Counted from the first letter of the stretch, positions 17,122-26,202 are shown. The stretch: 64,000 bases of DNA from Pontibacterium sp049599735 (GCA_049599735.1 JBMYOX010000003.1:41003-105002); one strand, 5' to 3'. Notes: a model not told the origin generated them from the letters alone. Numbers and translations are program-made.

Positions 17122-18062
17122 GCTTTGCGGGTACCTATTTGGCGGGGAATACCATCTTGCCGGTTAAGCAATAGTTTGATCAAAGGCCAATCAAGCTCTA
17201 CATCCTGCTCCGGTGTGGCAGTGAGCAATACAGACATCAGTGCATCATGCCGTGCTGCCGCTGAGGATAAAACGGATGTTTCCGGGTACGCCGGGGGATG
17301 CACTTCCAGCCAGAGCTGATCAGCCCGCCAGCCAATTTTATAAGGCTCATCCAGTATACGTACGGCGGTACCAACTTTAACTTGTTCAAACAAAGACGCT
17401 ATATCTTCGGGATAAAGGCGGATACACCCATGACTGACCCGCATACCCACCCCTGCCGGACGATTAGTACCGTGCAGCAGATAACCGGGCAGCGCCAGAT
17501 TAATCGCAAAAGCTCCCAGTGGATTACCCGGCCCTGGCTGCACCCGCATGGGTAAGCTGCCACCTTTCACCTGCACCTCCTCCCGAATCGAGGCCGGTGG
17601 GAACCAGGTGGGTGCTTCAATTTTATCTTTAACCTGCGTATGAGTAACCGGTGTCTGCCAGCCCTCACGCCCGATGCCTATCGGGAATGTCACCAGTGAC
17701 TCCGCCTGTTCATCAGGGTAAAAATAGAGCCGCATCTCGGAAAGATTCAGCACCAGACCTTCCCGTGACCCCGGTGGCAATATATGAACGTTTGTCAGAT
17801 TAACGCGGCTACCCACCGGTGGCAGCCAGATATCCAGATTAGGATTCGCCCTGAGGATGGCCCGATAACCCAGGTTATACCGGCGGGCCAGGCTGACCAG
17901 AGTCTGCCCTTCCTGCACCTTTGCAAAGTGCAATTTCCCTACCAGATCATCTGTTGTCAAAGCATAAGTGGCTGCAGCCGCAGGCAGGCTCAAGCACCCA
18001 ACGAACAGCAGGGCGATTAATTGTCCTTTTACACAAGCCTCAGGCCTGCGTCTAAAAAGCAA
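17112..18062 (-). CDS. L,D-transpeptidase with LysM domain (ErfK/YbiS/YcfS type)
   Basis: Periplasmic enzyme that forms L,D-bonds to meso-diaminopimelate, either between peptides or attaching Lpp. 316 residues: signal peptide to about residue 31 (SLPAAAA), LysM repeat about 45-90 (VQEGQTLVSLARRYNLGYRA), then a YkuD catalytic domain with HGTN at 197-200 and the nucleophile motif S210-H-G-C213-I-R-L. The start is a TTG at 18062: an in-frame TAA lies four codons upstream, an AAGG precedes it, and this start gives a proper basic n-region. The neighbour is an Lpp-like lipoprotein with C-terminal lysine, which suggests enzyme and substrate are encoded together (inference). Confidence 0.92.
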   Translation of the reverse strand: MLFRRRPEACVKGQLIALLFVGCLSLPAAAATYALTTDDLVGKLHFAKVQEGQTLVSLARRYNLGYRAILRANPNLDIWLPPVGSRVNLTNVHILPPGSREGLVLNLSEMRLYFYPDEQAESLVTFPIGIGREGWQTPVTHTQVKDKIEAPTWFPPASIREEVQVKGGSLPMRVQPGPGNPLGAFAINLALPGYLLHGTNRPAGVGMRVSHGCIRLYPEDIASLFEQVKVGTAVRILDEPYKIGWRADQLWLEVHPPAYPETSVLSSAAARHDALMSVLLTATPEQDVELDWPLIKLLLNRQDGIPRQIGTRKAQP

Positions 18063-18083
18063 AAGCCTTAAACCTTAAATGCC

Positions 18084-18650
18084 TCATTGCAGCAGCACTT
18101 TAATCGCACTCAGAATGGTTTTGCTGTCCACACCGGATACCGCCATTGAGAGCGCCGCAAAAGGGCCGGATGATTTATCTTCGGTAATGCGCATTTTGAT
18201 CTGGGTATTGCCTTTGTGCAGCACAAAGACCTCACTCTCAGCACTGACATCGGGGTTACCATGCCCATGGCATAAACGCGCCAATTGCTCACCCAAATCC
18301 CGGTTATTCAGCACTTTTAAGGTCTGACGTTCACGGCTCAGGTATTCGTTCCCCATTTGAACAATCATTACCATCAGCTGTTTGATGTTTTCACTGTCCG
18401 GTGTAATTTGCTCAGGTTCAGACTGCCAGACATAGTTCGGCGGCAAGGAAACCGTCAAACCCGTTGCAACACCGGTGGTCGGTGCCATCGTCACCTCGGC
18501 AAACAGCGTCAGTACATAGTGCAATCCCGAGCCATCTTTAAAAGGAATTTGTAATGTGCGGCTACTGATGCCGGAGGGATTAAAAGCAATATCAGGATAG
18601 CGCTGGCGAAGTACTGTATCCAGTTGATGGAAAACGTCTTCCGGACTCAT
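18084..18650 (-). CDS. Unknown protein, 188 residues
   Basis: I do not recognise the family. No signal peptide or membrane segment, so probably cytoplasmic. The sequence looks like a real globular mixed alpha/beta protein: predicted strands around TLQIPFKDGSGLHYVLTLFAEV and VFVLHKGNTQIKMRITE, with a helical middle (ENIKQLMVMIVQMGNEYLSRE). An AGGGGG four bases before the ATG is a strong ribosome site. It precedes the L,D-transpeptidase gene by 21 bp in the same direction and may be co-transcribed. Confidence 0.75.
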   Translation of the reverse strand: MSPEDVFHQLDTVLRQRYPDIAFNPSGISSRTLQIPFKDGSGLHYVLTLFAEVTMAPTTGVATGLTVSLPPNYVWQSEPEQITPDSENIKQLMVMIVQMGNEYLSRERQTLKVLNNRDLGEQLARLCHGHGNPDVSAESEVFVLHKGNTQIKMRITEDKSSGPFAALSMAVSGVDSKTILSAIKVLLQ

Positions 18651-18843
18651 TTTGCCCCCTTTTCTTCAGTCGATAAAGACAGGCAGTCAACCACCCGTCA
18701 ATGCTATCCATACAGGCTAGAAGAATGCCCGTATTATATCAAATAGGGAAGATTAGGCTATGCTGCATAGCACAACAACGTTATTGAACCGTTTACCGGT
18801 CACAGTAATCTGACCCAACACGGTAACAAGAAGGACCTTACCC

Positions 18844-19668
18844 ATGCATGTACCCAGTAAAATCATTCTTCAGGACGATGCCCCTCAGTTATCCGATGTT
18901 GATCTGGCCAACAGTGTTATCAGCGATAAAAGCCTTTATGAGTCTGAGCTTAAGCAACTGCAAAAGCGTATTCTCGGCATACAGCAGGCTTATCATCACC
19001 AGCATCAGCGGGCGATTGTTATCCTGGAAGGCTGGGATGCCAGCGGCAAAGGCGGTGCCATCCGCCGCCTGACCGAGCGTTTAGATCCACGAGGAGTGAT
19101 AGTACATCCCATCAGTTCGCCTACAGACGATGAGCAGGGCCGCCATTATCTGTACCGCTTTCAGACCCGGCTGCCGACACCCCGGACCTGGGCGGTTTTT
19201 GACCGTTCCTGGTATGGCAGGGTCATGGTAGAGCGGGTAGAAAAATTTGCGCCTAAAAAGGCCTGGCAGCGTGCTTATCATGAAATTAATGAGTATGAGC
19301 GCATGCTAACCGATGACTGCGTGCGTATCGTCAAAATTTTTCTTCATATCGACAAAGATGAACAACTGCGCCGTTTTCAGGAGCGATTGAATAACCCCTA
19401 TAAACGCTGGAAACTGACACTTGAGGATATCCGGAACCGGGAAAAATGGGACGACTATACCCAGGCCATTGACCAGATGTTAAAAAAAACCTCCACAGAA
19501 GCCGCGCCCTGGCATGTTATCGCGGGTAACCATAAATGGTTCGCCCGGATTCAGGTACTCAGAACCATCGCAGTAGCCTTAGAAGAAGGCATAGATACCA
19601 CTCCACCCGGGCTGGACCCTGAGGTGATACATGCAGCAGAGCAGCGGCTGGGCATCAGCCCAGCTTAA
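18844..19668 (+). CDS. ppk2: Polyphosphate kinase 2 family protein (PPK2)
   Basis: Transfers phosphate between polyphosphate and nucleotides. 274 residues, a single PPK2 domain: Walker A EGWDASGKGG at 62-71, Walker B-like FDRSWYGR with D120, and the lid region RERLNNPYKRWKLT. Single-domain length fits class I or III rather than the double-domain AMP-specific class II; which nucleotide is used cannot be told from sequence reading. AAGGA precedes the ATG. It stands alone with about 190 bp of leader region upstream. Confidence 0.92.
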   Translation: MHVPSKIILQDDAPQLSDVDLANSVISDKSLYESELKQLQKRILGIQQAYHHQHQRAIVILEGWDASGKGGAIRRLTERLDPRGVIVHPISSPTDDEQGRHYLYRFQTRLPTPRTWAVFDRSWYGRVMVERVEKFAPKKAWQRAYHEINEYERMLTDDCVRIVKIFLHIDKDEQLRRFQERLNNPYKRWKLTLEDIRNREKWDDYTQAIDQMLKKTSTEAAPWHVIAGNHKWFARIQVLRTIAVALEEGIDTTPPGLDPEVIHAAEQRLGISPA

Positions 19669-19773
19669 AGTGTGTTTTAAAAATTGATCCAGCGCAAAAA
19701 AAGCGCAGATTGAAATACAGCTGAAACATTCATCAGCGATCCTGTTCTCAGGATAAAGAGGAGAAACGATAAA

Positions 19774-19983
19774 GTGGAAAAAATACAGGTCGCTGCACAA
19801 TTTAAACAGCTATTAAGCCGGGGTTATTCAGTCCAGGACATTCGCAACCTGCTAACGGCCCCAAAAACACTGGTCGATCAGATAATTTTTGAATATCAGG
19901 GTGAAATACGTACTGCCAGGCAAAACCGCCGTATTCAGCGCACCCAGGCAGAATATGCCATGCGCTTAGGGACAGGCCGTTAA
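19774..19983 (+). CDS. Small basic protein of unknown function, 69 residues
   Basis: Unrecognised. Starts with GTG, preceded at ten bases by GAGGAG. The sequence is a helix-rich polypeptide with a possible helix-turn-helix-like segment (LLSRGYSVQDIRNLL), then a basic tail (RTARQNRRIQRTQ), which could suggest nucleic-acid binding. It lies between ppk2 and cytochrome c5 in the same orientation. Coding status rests on composition and the ribosome site. Confidence 0.5.
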   Translation: MEKIQVAAQFKQLLSRGYSVQDIRNLLTAPKTLVDQIIFEYQGEIRTARQNRRIQRTQAEYAMRLGTGR

Positions 19984-20144
19984 GCAACGATAGGATCGCA
20001 CCTGAAGTCCCCCCCGTTCAGACTCTGTTCACTTCAAATTGTGTATTTACAGTGCTATGGGGTTATGACTAAACTTCGCCCCTAAAGATTAGGGTGAGCC
20101 TCAAAAGCTTACAAATACTCTCGCGAGCACTGAAGGTACTAACT

Positions 20145-20444
20145 ATGAAAAAAGCACTGATTCTTGCTACTGCTGTCCTGATGTCATCCACTGCTATGGC
20201 TGAGCGTTCCGGTCAGGAAGTCTACAATACTAAATGTGCTGTTTGCCACGCTAGCGGCGCTGCAGGCGCACCAAAAATGGGAGATGCCGCAGCCTGGGCT
20301 CCACGTGCGGCACTGGGTGCCGATGCTCTGCTGGCAGTTGCTAAGAAAGGTAAAGGCGCTATGCCACCTAAAGGCCTGTGCATGGACTGCAACGATGCAG
20401 AACTGAACGGTGCTATTAAGTTCATGCTCGACGGCTCTAAATAA
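20145..20444 (+). CDS. Cytochrome c5-type periplasmic c-type cytochrome
   Basis: Small electron carrier, 99 residues. Signal peptide ends STAMA at residue 19. Haem site C31-A-V-C34-H35, axial methionine M73 in GAMPPKG, and the extra C79/C82 pair (LCMDC) that forms the disulfide typical of cytochrome c5. The frame is open from 20094, but GAAGG eight bases before the ATG at 20145 and the signal peptide fix this start. Ends at a strong shared terminator. Confidence 0.93.
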   Translation: MKKALILATAVLMSSTAMAERSGQEVYNTKCAVCHASGAAGAPKMGDAAAWAPRAALGADALLAVAKKGKGAMPPKGLCMDCNDAELNGAIKFMLDGSK

Positions 20445-20470
20445 TTCACCCTCAGGTAAATTATCGCCAT

Positions 20471-20500
20471 AAAAAACCCGGCCTTATCGCCGGGTTTTTT
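20471..20500. terminator. Bidirectional terminator between cytochrome c5 and pomB
   Basis: AAAAAACCCGGC / GCCGGGTTTTTT with a six-base loop. The symmetrical A and T runs make it usable in both directions, ending cytochrome c5 on plus and pomAB on minus. Confidence 0.9.
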
Positions 20501-20515
20501 ATTACCTGCAGAACA

Positions 20516-21448
20516 TCAGAATACTTGTCCCGGTGGCTGGTTTTCCCGCTCCACTTCACCCGGATCTGCCGCCTGTAGTCTTTTAAGCAGTTCGGTGTCA
20601 TCATCCTTCTGAATAACAATTTCCACCCGTCGGTTACGGGCACGCTGAGCCCGTGTTGCGTTAGGCGTCACAGGCTTAGTGTCGGCATAGCCCAGAATCC
20701 TGAAACGCTTTTGCTCGATACGCTTATCACCAAATAATTCATGGGCCACCGCCAGCGCCCGGGCTGTTGACAAATCCCAGTTAGATTCAAAGCGCCGCCC
20801 GTTATAAGGAATATTATCGCTGTGGCCTTCAATCGCAACCTTACCGGTTACCGTCAGCAGCATATCGCGGATTTTAGCAAGTACCGGTATCGCAGCAAAT
20901 TTAAGCTCGGCCCGGCCCGAATCAAAAGAGCCCCGCTCCTTCAGGCGAATAATCACCTTACGCCCTTCAGACTCAACCTCGATGCTGCCCTGACCGATTT
21001 CCTTTGCCAGAGCCGCTGCAAATTCAACCGCCTCCTCTTCGGCTTCCCGCTCCATTTCCCTTTGCATTTCTTCCAGTTCCTGGCTGGCTTCTTTATCCTG
21101 CACTTCGCTTTCACCCTCTTTAGAGCGAATATCCAGGGTATTCATATCGTTGTTCACCGTCATCTGGCGAACTTCGTTAAGCGGCGTAGGTTCGGGGCGT
21201 CCGGGGCTGAATTCCTGGGCAATGACTGAGGTGCCTTTAGGTACGTCATCAACTTTTATCTGGTTCTGAACACCAAAAGCTTCACGCATTGAACCGGCTA
21301 ACTGCTTAAACTTGAGTACATCCATCTCGGAAAACGAAAGTAAGAGTACAAAAAAGCACATTAACAGCGACATCAGGTCAGCAAAAGTTGCCAGCCAGCC
21401 AGGCAAGCCTGCGGGACAGGGAGGGCATTCTTCGATTTCGTCACTCAT
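20516..21448 (-). CDS. pomB: Flagellar motor stator protein PomB/MotB family
   Basis: Peptidoglycan-anchoring stator subunit, 310 residues. The N-terminal membrane segment with the ion-binding aspartate is present (LATFADLMSLLMCFFVLLLSF, D24), followed by a plug region, a charged coiled coil about 110-155 (EASQELEEMQREMEREAEEE) and an OmpA-like domain about 175-290 with IEGHSDNIPY and the arginine-rich TRAQRARNRRVE. The polar CFFVLLLSF environment and partner PomA suggest sodium coupling (inference). Follows pomA by 21 bp. No other flagellar gene is in the window. Confidence 0.93.
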   Translation of the reverse strand: MSDEIEECPPCPAGLPGWLATFADLMSLLMCFFVLLLSFSEMDVLKFKQLAGSMREAFGVQNQIKVDDVPKGTSVIAQEFSPGRPEPTPLNEVRQMTVNNDMNTLDIRSKEGESEVQDKEASQELEEMQREMEREAEEEAVEFAAALAKEIGQGSIEVESEGRKVIIRLKERGSFDSGRAELKFAAIPVLAKIRDMLLTVTGKVAIEGHSDNIPYNGRRFESNWDLSTARALAVAHELFGDKRIEQKRFRILGYADTKPVTPNATRAQRARNRRVEIVIQKDDDTELLKRLQAADPGEVERENQPPGQVF

Positions 21449-21469
21449 GACTTAACTCCGGGCCCAGGG

Positions 21470-22222
21470 TTAACCCGCTGAACGCTTGCTTTCCGGCAAA
21501 TAATTTTTCAGCATTTGTTCAATAACACGCGGATTTTGTCCCGCCTGAATGGCCAGCAGGCCATCAATAATCAGCGACTGGTTCAGGCCTTCTTCTTCCT
21601 TGCGTATGCCCAGCTTATCAGCCACCGGCAGCGCAAACATAGTTGCCAGTATTGCACCATAAAGGGTCGTTAACAAAGCAACTGCCATCGCCGGACCAAT
21701 CGACTTAGGATCCGACATGTTGCCCAACATCTGAACCAGGCCCACCAAGGTACCGATCATGCCCATCGCAGGGCCCACATCACCCATTGCGCTAAAAATA
21801 GTGATGCCCCGTTCATGACGATCAGAGGCCAGCCGGGCCTCTTTATTCAGCAGTGACTTAACCACTTCAGGGTCATGACCATCCACCAGCAGTTGAATAC
21901 CCCGCTGCATAAAATCACTGCTAACCGTTTTATCTTCCAGGGACAGCAGACCACCTTTACGCGCAGCATCCGCCAGCTCTACCGTTTCGGCGATGATCGT
22001 ATCCGGATCGATCGACTTAAACATAAACGCTTTAGCGGTGATTTTACCCACCCCCAGGAACTGAGGTAGTGTGTATTTCATCATGACAACAAACAGCGTG
22101 CCGACGATGACGATCAACATAGACGGGATGTTAATAAAGGCGCCGGGGTCTCCGCCCATTACCATTGAGGCGACAACAAGGCCAAACGAGCCTATTAAAC
22201 CTACGAGCGTTGCTATATCCAC
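21470..22222 (-). CDS. pomA: Flagellar motor stator protein PomA
   Basis: Four-helix stator subunit of the flagellar motor, 250 residues, closely like Vibrio PomA: VDIATLVGLIGSFG at the N-terminus, KAFMFK, ADAARKGG, the functional cytoplasmic loop with DRHERG and the segment GDVGPAMGMIGTLVGLV. The frame is open up to 22309, but alignment with PomA and a GGAG nine bases upstream place the start at the GTG at 22222. Cotranscribed with pomB and divergent from xseB, an order also known in vibrios. Confidence 0.94.
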   Translation of the reverse strand: MDIATLVGLIGSFGLVVASMVMGGDPGAFINIPSMLIVIVGTLFVVMMKYTLPQFLGVGKITAKAFMFKSIDPDTIIAETVELADAARKGGLLSLEDKTVSSDFMQRGIQLLVDGHDPEVVKSLLNKEARLASDRHERGITIFSAMGDVGPAMGMIGTLVGLVQMLGNMSDPKSIGPAMAVALLTTLYGAILATMFALPVADKLGIRKEEEGLNQSLIIDGLLAIQAGQNPRVIEQMLKNYLPESKRSAG

Positions 22223-22408
22223 TCTTATACTCTCCAGGTCACATATCAGACGCGCTGCATTCTTAAGGCTTTTTCTAAGCAAACCATCATAGCAAAAAAT
22301 GATCGTCATTCACCCCCAAACACACGTATCATCCTGACTATGTACAGCTAATTGATAAATATCGGCGCCTTAGGTAACGTGGACGCCTTTAAAAATCAGG
22401 TAATACCG

Positions 22409-22651
22409 ATGCCACGCGCTAAAAAAACCACTGACTTCGAGCAATCCCTGTCTCAACTTGAAACCCTGGTGAACCAGATGGAGCAGGGAGACCTCTCACT
22501 GGAAGATGCCCTGAGTGCTTTTGAGCAGGGTGTTAAGCTAACGCGTGAATGCCAGAGCATTCTGGAGCAGGCCGAACAAAAGGTTCAGGTTCTGATCGAG
22601 AAAAACGGCGAATTGCAGACAACGCCTTTTATGACCAGCGAGGATAGCTGA
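22409..22651 (+). CDS. xseB: Exodeoxyribonuclease VII small subunit
   Basis: Small subunit of the single-strand-specific nuclease ExoVII, 80 residues, all alpha: FEQSLSQLETLVNQMEQGDLSLEDALSAFE is the family signature. Start at ATG 22409 by family length, though the frame is open from 22352. First gene of xseB-ispA-dxs. Confidence 0.94.
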   Translation: MPRAKKTTDFEQSLSQLETLVNQMEQGDLSLEDALSAFEQGVKLTRECQSILEQAEQKVQVLIEKNGELQTTPFMTSEDS

Positions 22652-22654
22652 ACT

Positions 22655-23536
22655 TTGACGACTCAAGACACCCTCTCGCAGTTCCGGCAGCGGGTCGAGA
22701 GCCACCTGAATAAGGTCCTGCTCAGCGACAGCATCGAACCGCGCCTGCAGCAGGCCATGCGTTATGGCTTATTTAATGGCGGCAAACGGGTAAGGCCCGC
22801 GCTGGTTTATATGGTGAATCAGATGCTGGGCGGCGATCAGGCAGATGCGGATGCACCTGCGGCGGCGATTGAATGTATTCACAGTTATTCGCTGGTACAC
22901 GATGATCTGCCCGCGATGGATGATGATGATTTAAGACGTGGCAAACCCACCTGCCATATCGTCTACGATGAAGCTACGGCGATACTTGCGGGCGATGCCC
23001 TGCAGTGTTTTGCCTTTGAACTGCTCTCCCGGGAAGAAACCCTGCCTGCAACCAGCCGCCTTGCGATGATCCGGATACTGGCCAAAGCTTCAGGTGATCG
23101 TGGCATGGTGCTGGGACAGGCCTTTGACCTGAACCACGTGGGAAAAAGCCTGACACTTGAACAGCTCGAAGCAATGCACCAGCACAAAACCGGCGCTTTA
23201 TTAAATGCAGCAATAGAACTGGGTGCGTTATCCGGCGGTTGTACCAACACCGATACATTTAAGCAGCTGCGCCGTTACGGCGATGCCATCGGCCTTGCCT
23301 TTCAGGTTAAGGACGATATTCTGGATATCGAAGGCAATACCCAAACACTGGGTAAACCCCAGGGATCAGATCTGGCACAGGATAAACCCACTTATCCGGC
23401 TTTGCTCGGCCTGGAAGGTGCTAAGGAAAAGCTGGCTCAACTACACCTTGAGGCACTGGCCGCCTTAGAAGATTTTGGCGATGCCGCTCAGCCATTAATT
23501 GAGCTGGCCGATTTTATTGTGTATCGCGATCACTGA
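22655..23536 (+). CDS. ispA: Farnesyl diphosphate synthase
   Basis: Condenses isopentenyl and dimethylallyl diphosphate to geranyl and farnesyl diphosphate. 293 residues with both aspartate-rich motifs: the first, DDLPAMDDDD, at about 83-92, and the second, KDDILD, near residue 220; GGKRVRP binds diphosphate. The start is a TTG three bases after xseB, preceded by GAGGA inside xseB. Its TGA overlaps the dxs ATG by one base. Confidence 0.94.
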   Translation: MTTQDTLSQFRQRVESHLNKVLLSDSIEPRLQQAMRYGLFNGGKRVRPALVYMVNQMLGGDQADADAPAAAIECIHSYSLVHDDLPAMDDDDLRRGKPTCHIVYDEATAILAGDALQCFAFELLSREETLPATSRLAMIRILAKASGDRGMVLGQAFDLNHVGKSLTLEQLEAMHQHKTGALLNAAIELGALSGGCTNTDTFKQLRRYGDAIGLAFQVKDDILDIEGNTQTLGKPQGSDLAQDKPTYPALLGLEGAKEKLAQLHLEALAALEDFGDAAQPLIELADFIVYRDH

Positions 23537-25317
23537 TGTTCACTGAGATTCCGACCCAACGTCCGTTAACCCCGTTATTGGATCTTATTAAAAATCCATC
23601 TGAACTCAGCCAACTTGTCGAGAGTGACCTGTCTGAACTTGCACAGGAGCTACGGGCATTTTTGCTCTACAGCGTAGGTCAGACAGGCGGGCACTTTGGG
23701 GCAGGACTGGGTGTTGTAGAACTGACCATTGCGCTGCATTACCTGCTGGATACACCCCGTGACCACCTGATCTGGGATGTGGGTCATCAATGTTATCCCC
23801 ATAAAATTCTTACCGGTCGGCGTGAACAGCTGCTCAGTATTCGCCAAAAAGACGGGCTTTCTCCTTTTCCAAAACGCAGTGAAAGCCCTTTTGATGATTT
23901 TGGCACCGGCCATTCCAGTACATCCATCAGTGCCGCACTGGGTATGGCCATTGCCGACCACCTGCAGGGTCTGGATCACAAAACCGTTGCTGTGATCGGT
24001 GACGGGGCTATGACGGCCGGTATGGCCTTTGAAGCCCTGAACCATGCAGCCCATACCCACGCCAACCTGCTGGTGATTCTGAACGATAATGAGATGTCCA
24101 TCTCTCATAATATCGGTGGCCTGGCGACTTACCTGTCCAAAAACATTAAAAGCCGTACCGAAGGCGAAACCACTGCCGCGTTATTCGAGGCACTGGACTT
24201 TCAGTACAGCGGCCCGGTGGATGGCCATGACTTTGCCGTACTGCTGCCCGCTCTGGCCGCCACCCTTAACCGGCCCGGCCCTCAGTTTCTGCATATAGTC
24301 ACCCGTAAAGGCAAAGGTTTTGAACCAGCTGAAGCCGACCCTGTCGGTTACCACGCCCTGACAAAACTGGAACCTCAGGGTCAGGTCAAACGCCCTGCCC
24401 GCGAAAAGTTCTGCAACATTTTTGGTCACTGGCTTTGTGACACTGCCGCACAAGATACAACGCTGATTGGTATTACACCGGCTATGCGCGAAGGCTCGGA
24501 TATGGTGGCGTTTTCTGAGCAATACCCATCCCGTTATTTTGACGTAGCAATTGCCGAGCAACATGCGGTTACCCTGGCCGCCGGTATGGCCTGTCGACAC
24601 ATGAAGCCAGTTGTGGCGATTTATTCGACCTTTTTGCAACGGGCTTATGATCAGTTGGTTCACGATGTGGTTATCCAGGAGCTGGACCTGCTGCTGGCGA
24701 TCGATAGGGCCGGGCTGGTCGGTGAAGACGGGGCCACCCATGCGGGCTGTTTTGATATCAGCTTATTACGCTGCCTGCCGGGTATGCTGATTATGACACC
24801 TTCAGATGAGCAGGAGCTTTACGACATGCTGAGCACCGGTTATCTGTATCCGGGGGCGGCCGCCGTACGTTATCCACGGGGTTCAGGCACCGGCATCAAG
24901 GTTAATCGTCAGGCTCAGCCACTGCCGATTGCGCAGAGTAAAACACTAAGAACCGGCAAGCAGGCTGCTATTCTGAATTTTGGCCCCCTGTTAGCGAATG
25001 CCAGACAAGTCGCAGAAACGCTGGGTCTGACTTTAGTCGATATGCGCTTTGTGAAACCTTTAGATACGGCAATAATTGATCAACTGGTTGCAGATCATCC
25101 ATTACTGATCACGCTGGAGGATCACAGCATTATGGGTGGCGCAGGCTCCGCCGTCAGTGAGTATTTACATGCCAAAAATCATAAAACAGCCCTGCTTAAG
25201 CTGGGCATTCCGGATCGCTGGATTAATCATGCCACCCGGGAAGAGCAATTACAGGCCTGTGGACTGGACACTGCCGGTATCACCGATGCCATAAAACAGG
25301 CCGTTAACGTCCTATAG
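23536..25317 (+). CDS. dxs: 1-deoxy-D-xylulose-5-phosphate synthase
   Basis: First enzyme of the methylerythritol phosphate pathway, joining pyruvate and glyceraldehyde 3-phosphate with thiamine diphosphate. 593 residues; motifs include FGTGHSSTSIS, the ThDP site GDGAMTAGMAFEALN and the catalytic region DVAIAEQHAVTLAAG. It is shorter than the usual 620-640: the variable segment after GGLATYLSKNIKS jumps almost directly to FEALDFQYSGPVDGHD, lacking roughly 25-30 residues. Overlaps ispA by one base, so IspA and Dxs are made from one message. Confidence 0.95.
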   Translation: MFTEIPTQRPLTPLLDLIKNPSELSQLVESDLSELAQELRAFLLYSVGQTGGHFGAGLGVVELTIALHYLLDTPRDHLIWDVGHQCYPHKILTGRREQLLSIRQKDGLSPFPKRSESPFDDFGTGHSSTSISAALGMAIADHLQGLDHKTVAVIGDGAMTAGMAFEALNHAAHTHANLLVILNDNEMSISHNIGGLATYLSKNIKSRTEGETTAALFEALDFQYSGPVDGHDFAVLLPALAATLNRPGPQFLHIVTRKGKGFEPAEADPVGYHALTKLEPQGQVKRPAREKFCNIFGHWLCDTAAQDTTLIGITPAMREGSDMVAFSEQYPSRYFDVAIAEQHAVTLAAGMACRHMKPVVAIYSTFLQRAYDQLVHDVVIQELDLLLAIDRAGLVGEDGATHAGCFDISLLRCLPGMLIMTPSDEQELYDMLSTGYLYPGAAAVRYPRGSGTGIKVNRQAQPLPIAQSKTLRTGKQAAILNFGPLLANARQVAETLGLTLVDMRFVKPLDTAIIDQLVADHPLLITLEDHSIMGGAGSAVSEYLHAKNHKTALLKLGIPDRWINHATREEQLQACGLDTAGITDAIKQAVNVL

Positions 25318-25361
25318 ATGAGTAACCGGCACAAACGCCCGGCTAAAAAACGCCTGATAAC

Positions 25362-25390
25362 AAAAAGCCGCTAAAATCAGCGGCTTTTTT
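25362..25390. terminator. Bidirectional terminator between dxs and ribA
   Basis: AAAAAGCCGCT, loop AAAATC, AGCGGCTTTTTT; works for dxs on plus and for ribA on minus. Confidence 0.9.
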
Positions 25391-25409
25391 TGATTCAAAT
25401 TCGGGCGCA

Positions 25410-26021
25410 TCAGTCCTGATCGCGAAAGTGCTGCTCGCTCATCATATGGCCGAGCTTACCCATCTTCGTTGCCAGATAATCTTCATTATGACGATTTTTA
25501 CCCACCTGCAACGGCACCCGTTCAGTAACCGTGACACCGTATTTTTCCAGTGCCTGTACTTTACGCGGGTTATTAGTCATCAGACGCACCTGACTGATGT
25601 CCAGGTGGTTCAGCATAGGCAAACACATACTGTAATTACGCATATCCGCCTCAAACCCCAGCTGCTCGTTAGCTTCAACCGTATCCGCACCGCCGTCCTG
25701 AAGGTGATAAGCTTTTACTTTATTCAACAGGCCGATTCCCCGTCCTTCCTGACGTAAATAAAGTAAGACTCCTTCACCGGCTTCCGAAATGCGCTTCAGG
25801 GCTTCCTGAAGCTGAAAACCACAGTCGCAGCGCAGACTGAATAGCGCATCACCTGTCAGGCACTCTGAATGTACACGTGCCAGCACCGGCTTATCACCCG
25901 CAGGCTCACCAAATACCAGTGCAACATGTTCTTTACCCGTTTCCCGGTCTTCAAATCCCACCATCTGAAACACTCCCCAGGGGGTGGGCAGCTTGCAGGA
26001 TGCTACAAACTCAACAGTCAC
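25410..26021 (-). CDS. ribA: GTP cyclohydrolase II
   Basis: First step of riboflavin synthesis, opening GTP to 2,5-diamino-6-ribosylamino-pyrimidinone phosphate. 203 residues with zinc ligands C54, C65 and C67 (HSECLTGDALFSLRCDCG), QEGRGIGL and TNNPRKV, all matching E. coli RibA. GTG start at 26021 with GAGG eight bases upstream. It is separate from the other rib genes, and supplies the activity that the degenerate domain of RibB (31202-32317) lacks. Confidence 0.95.
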   Translation of the reverse strand: MTVEFVASCKLPTPWGVFQMVGFEDRETGKEHVALVFGEPAGDKPVLARVHSECLTGDALFSLRCDCGFQLQEALKRISEAGEGVLLYLRQEGRGIGLLNKVKAYHLQDGGADTVEANEQLGFEADMRNYSMCLPMLNHLDISQVRLMTNNPRKVQALEKYGVTVTERVPLQVGKNRHNEDYLATKMGKLGHMMSEQHFRDQD

Positions 26022-26202
26022 TCAGTTTACCTCAAGAATTGAAGCCCGCTATTCTACAGTTTCATCAGCGCGGGTGCATCCTGCATTAATGGTGGCAAGC
26101 CCCGTAAATACAACCTCTGGCCATAACAACAGAGTGGCGCTGTTATTATTAAACAAGCGCAGGTCTGGGGTTGTACGCAGTTAAACGACTAAGACGGCTT
26201 AA

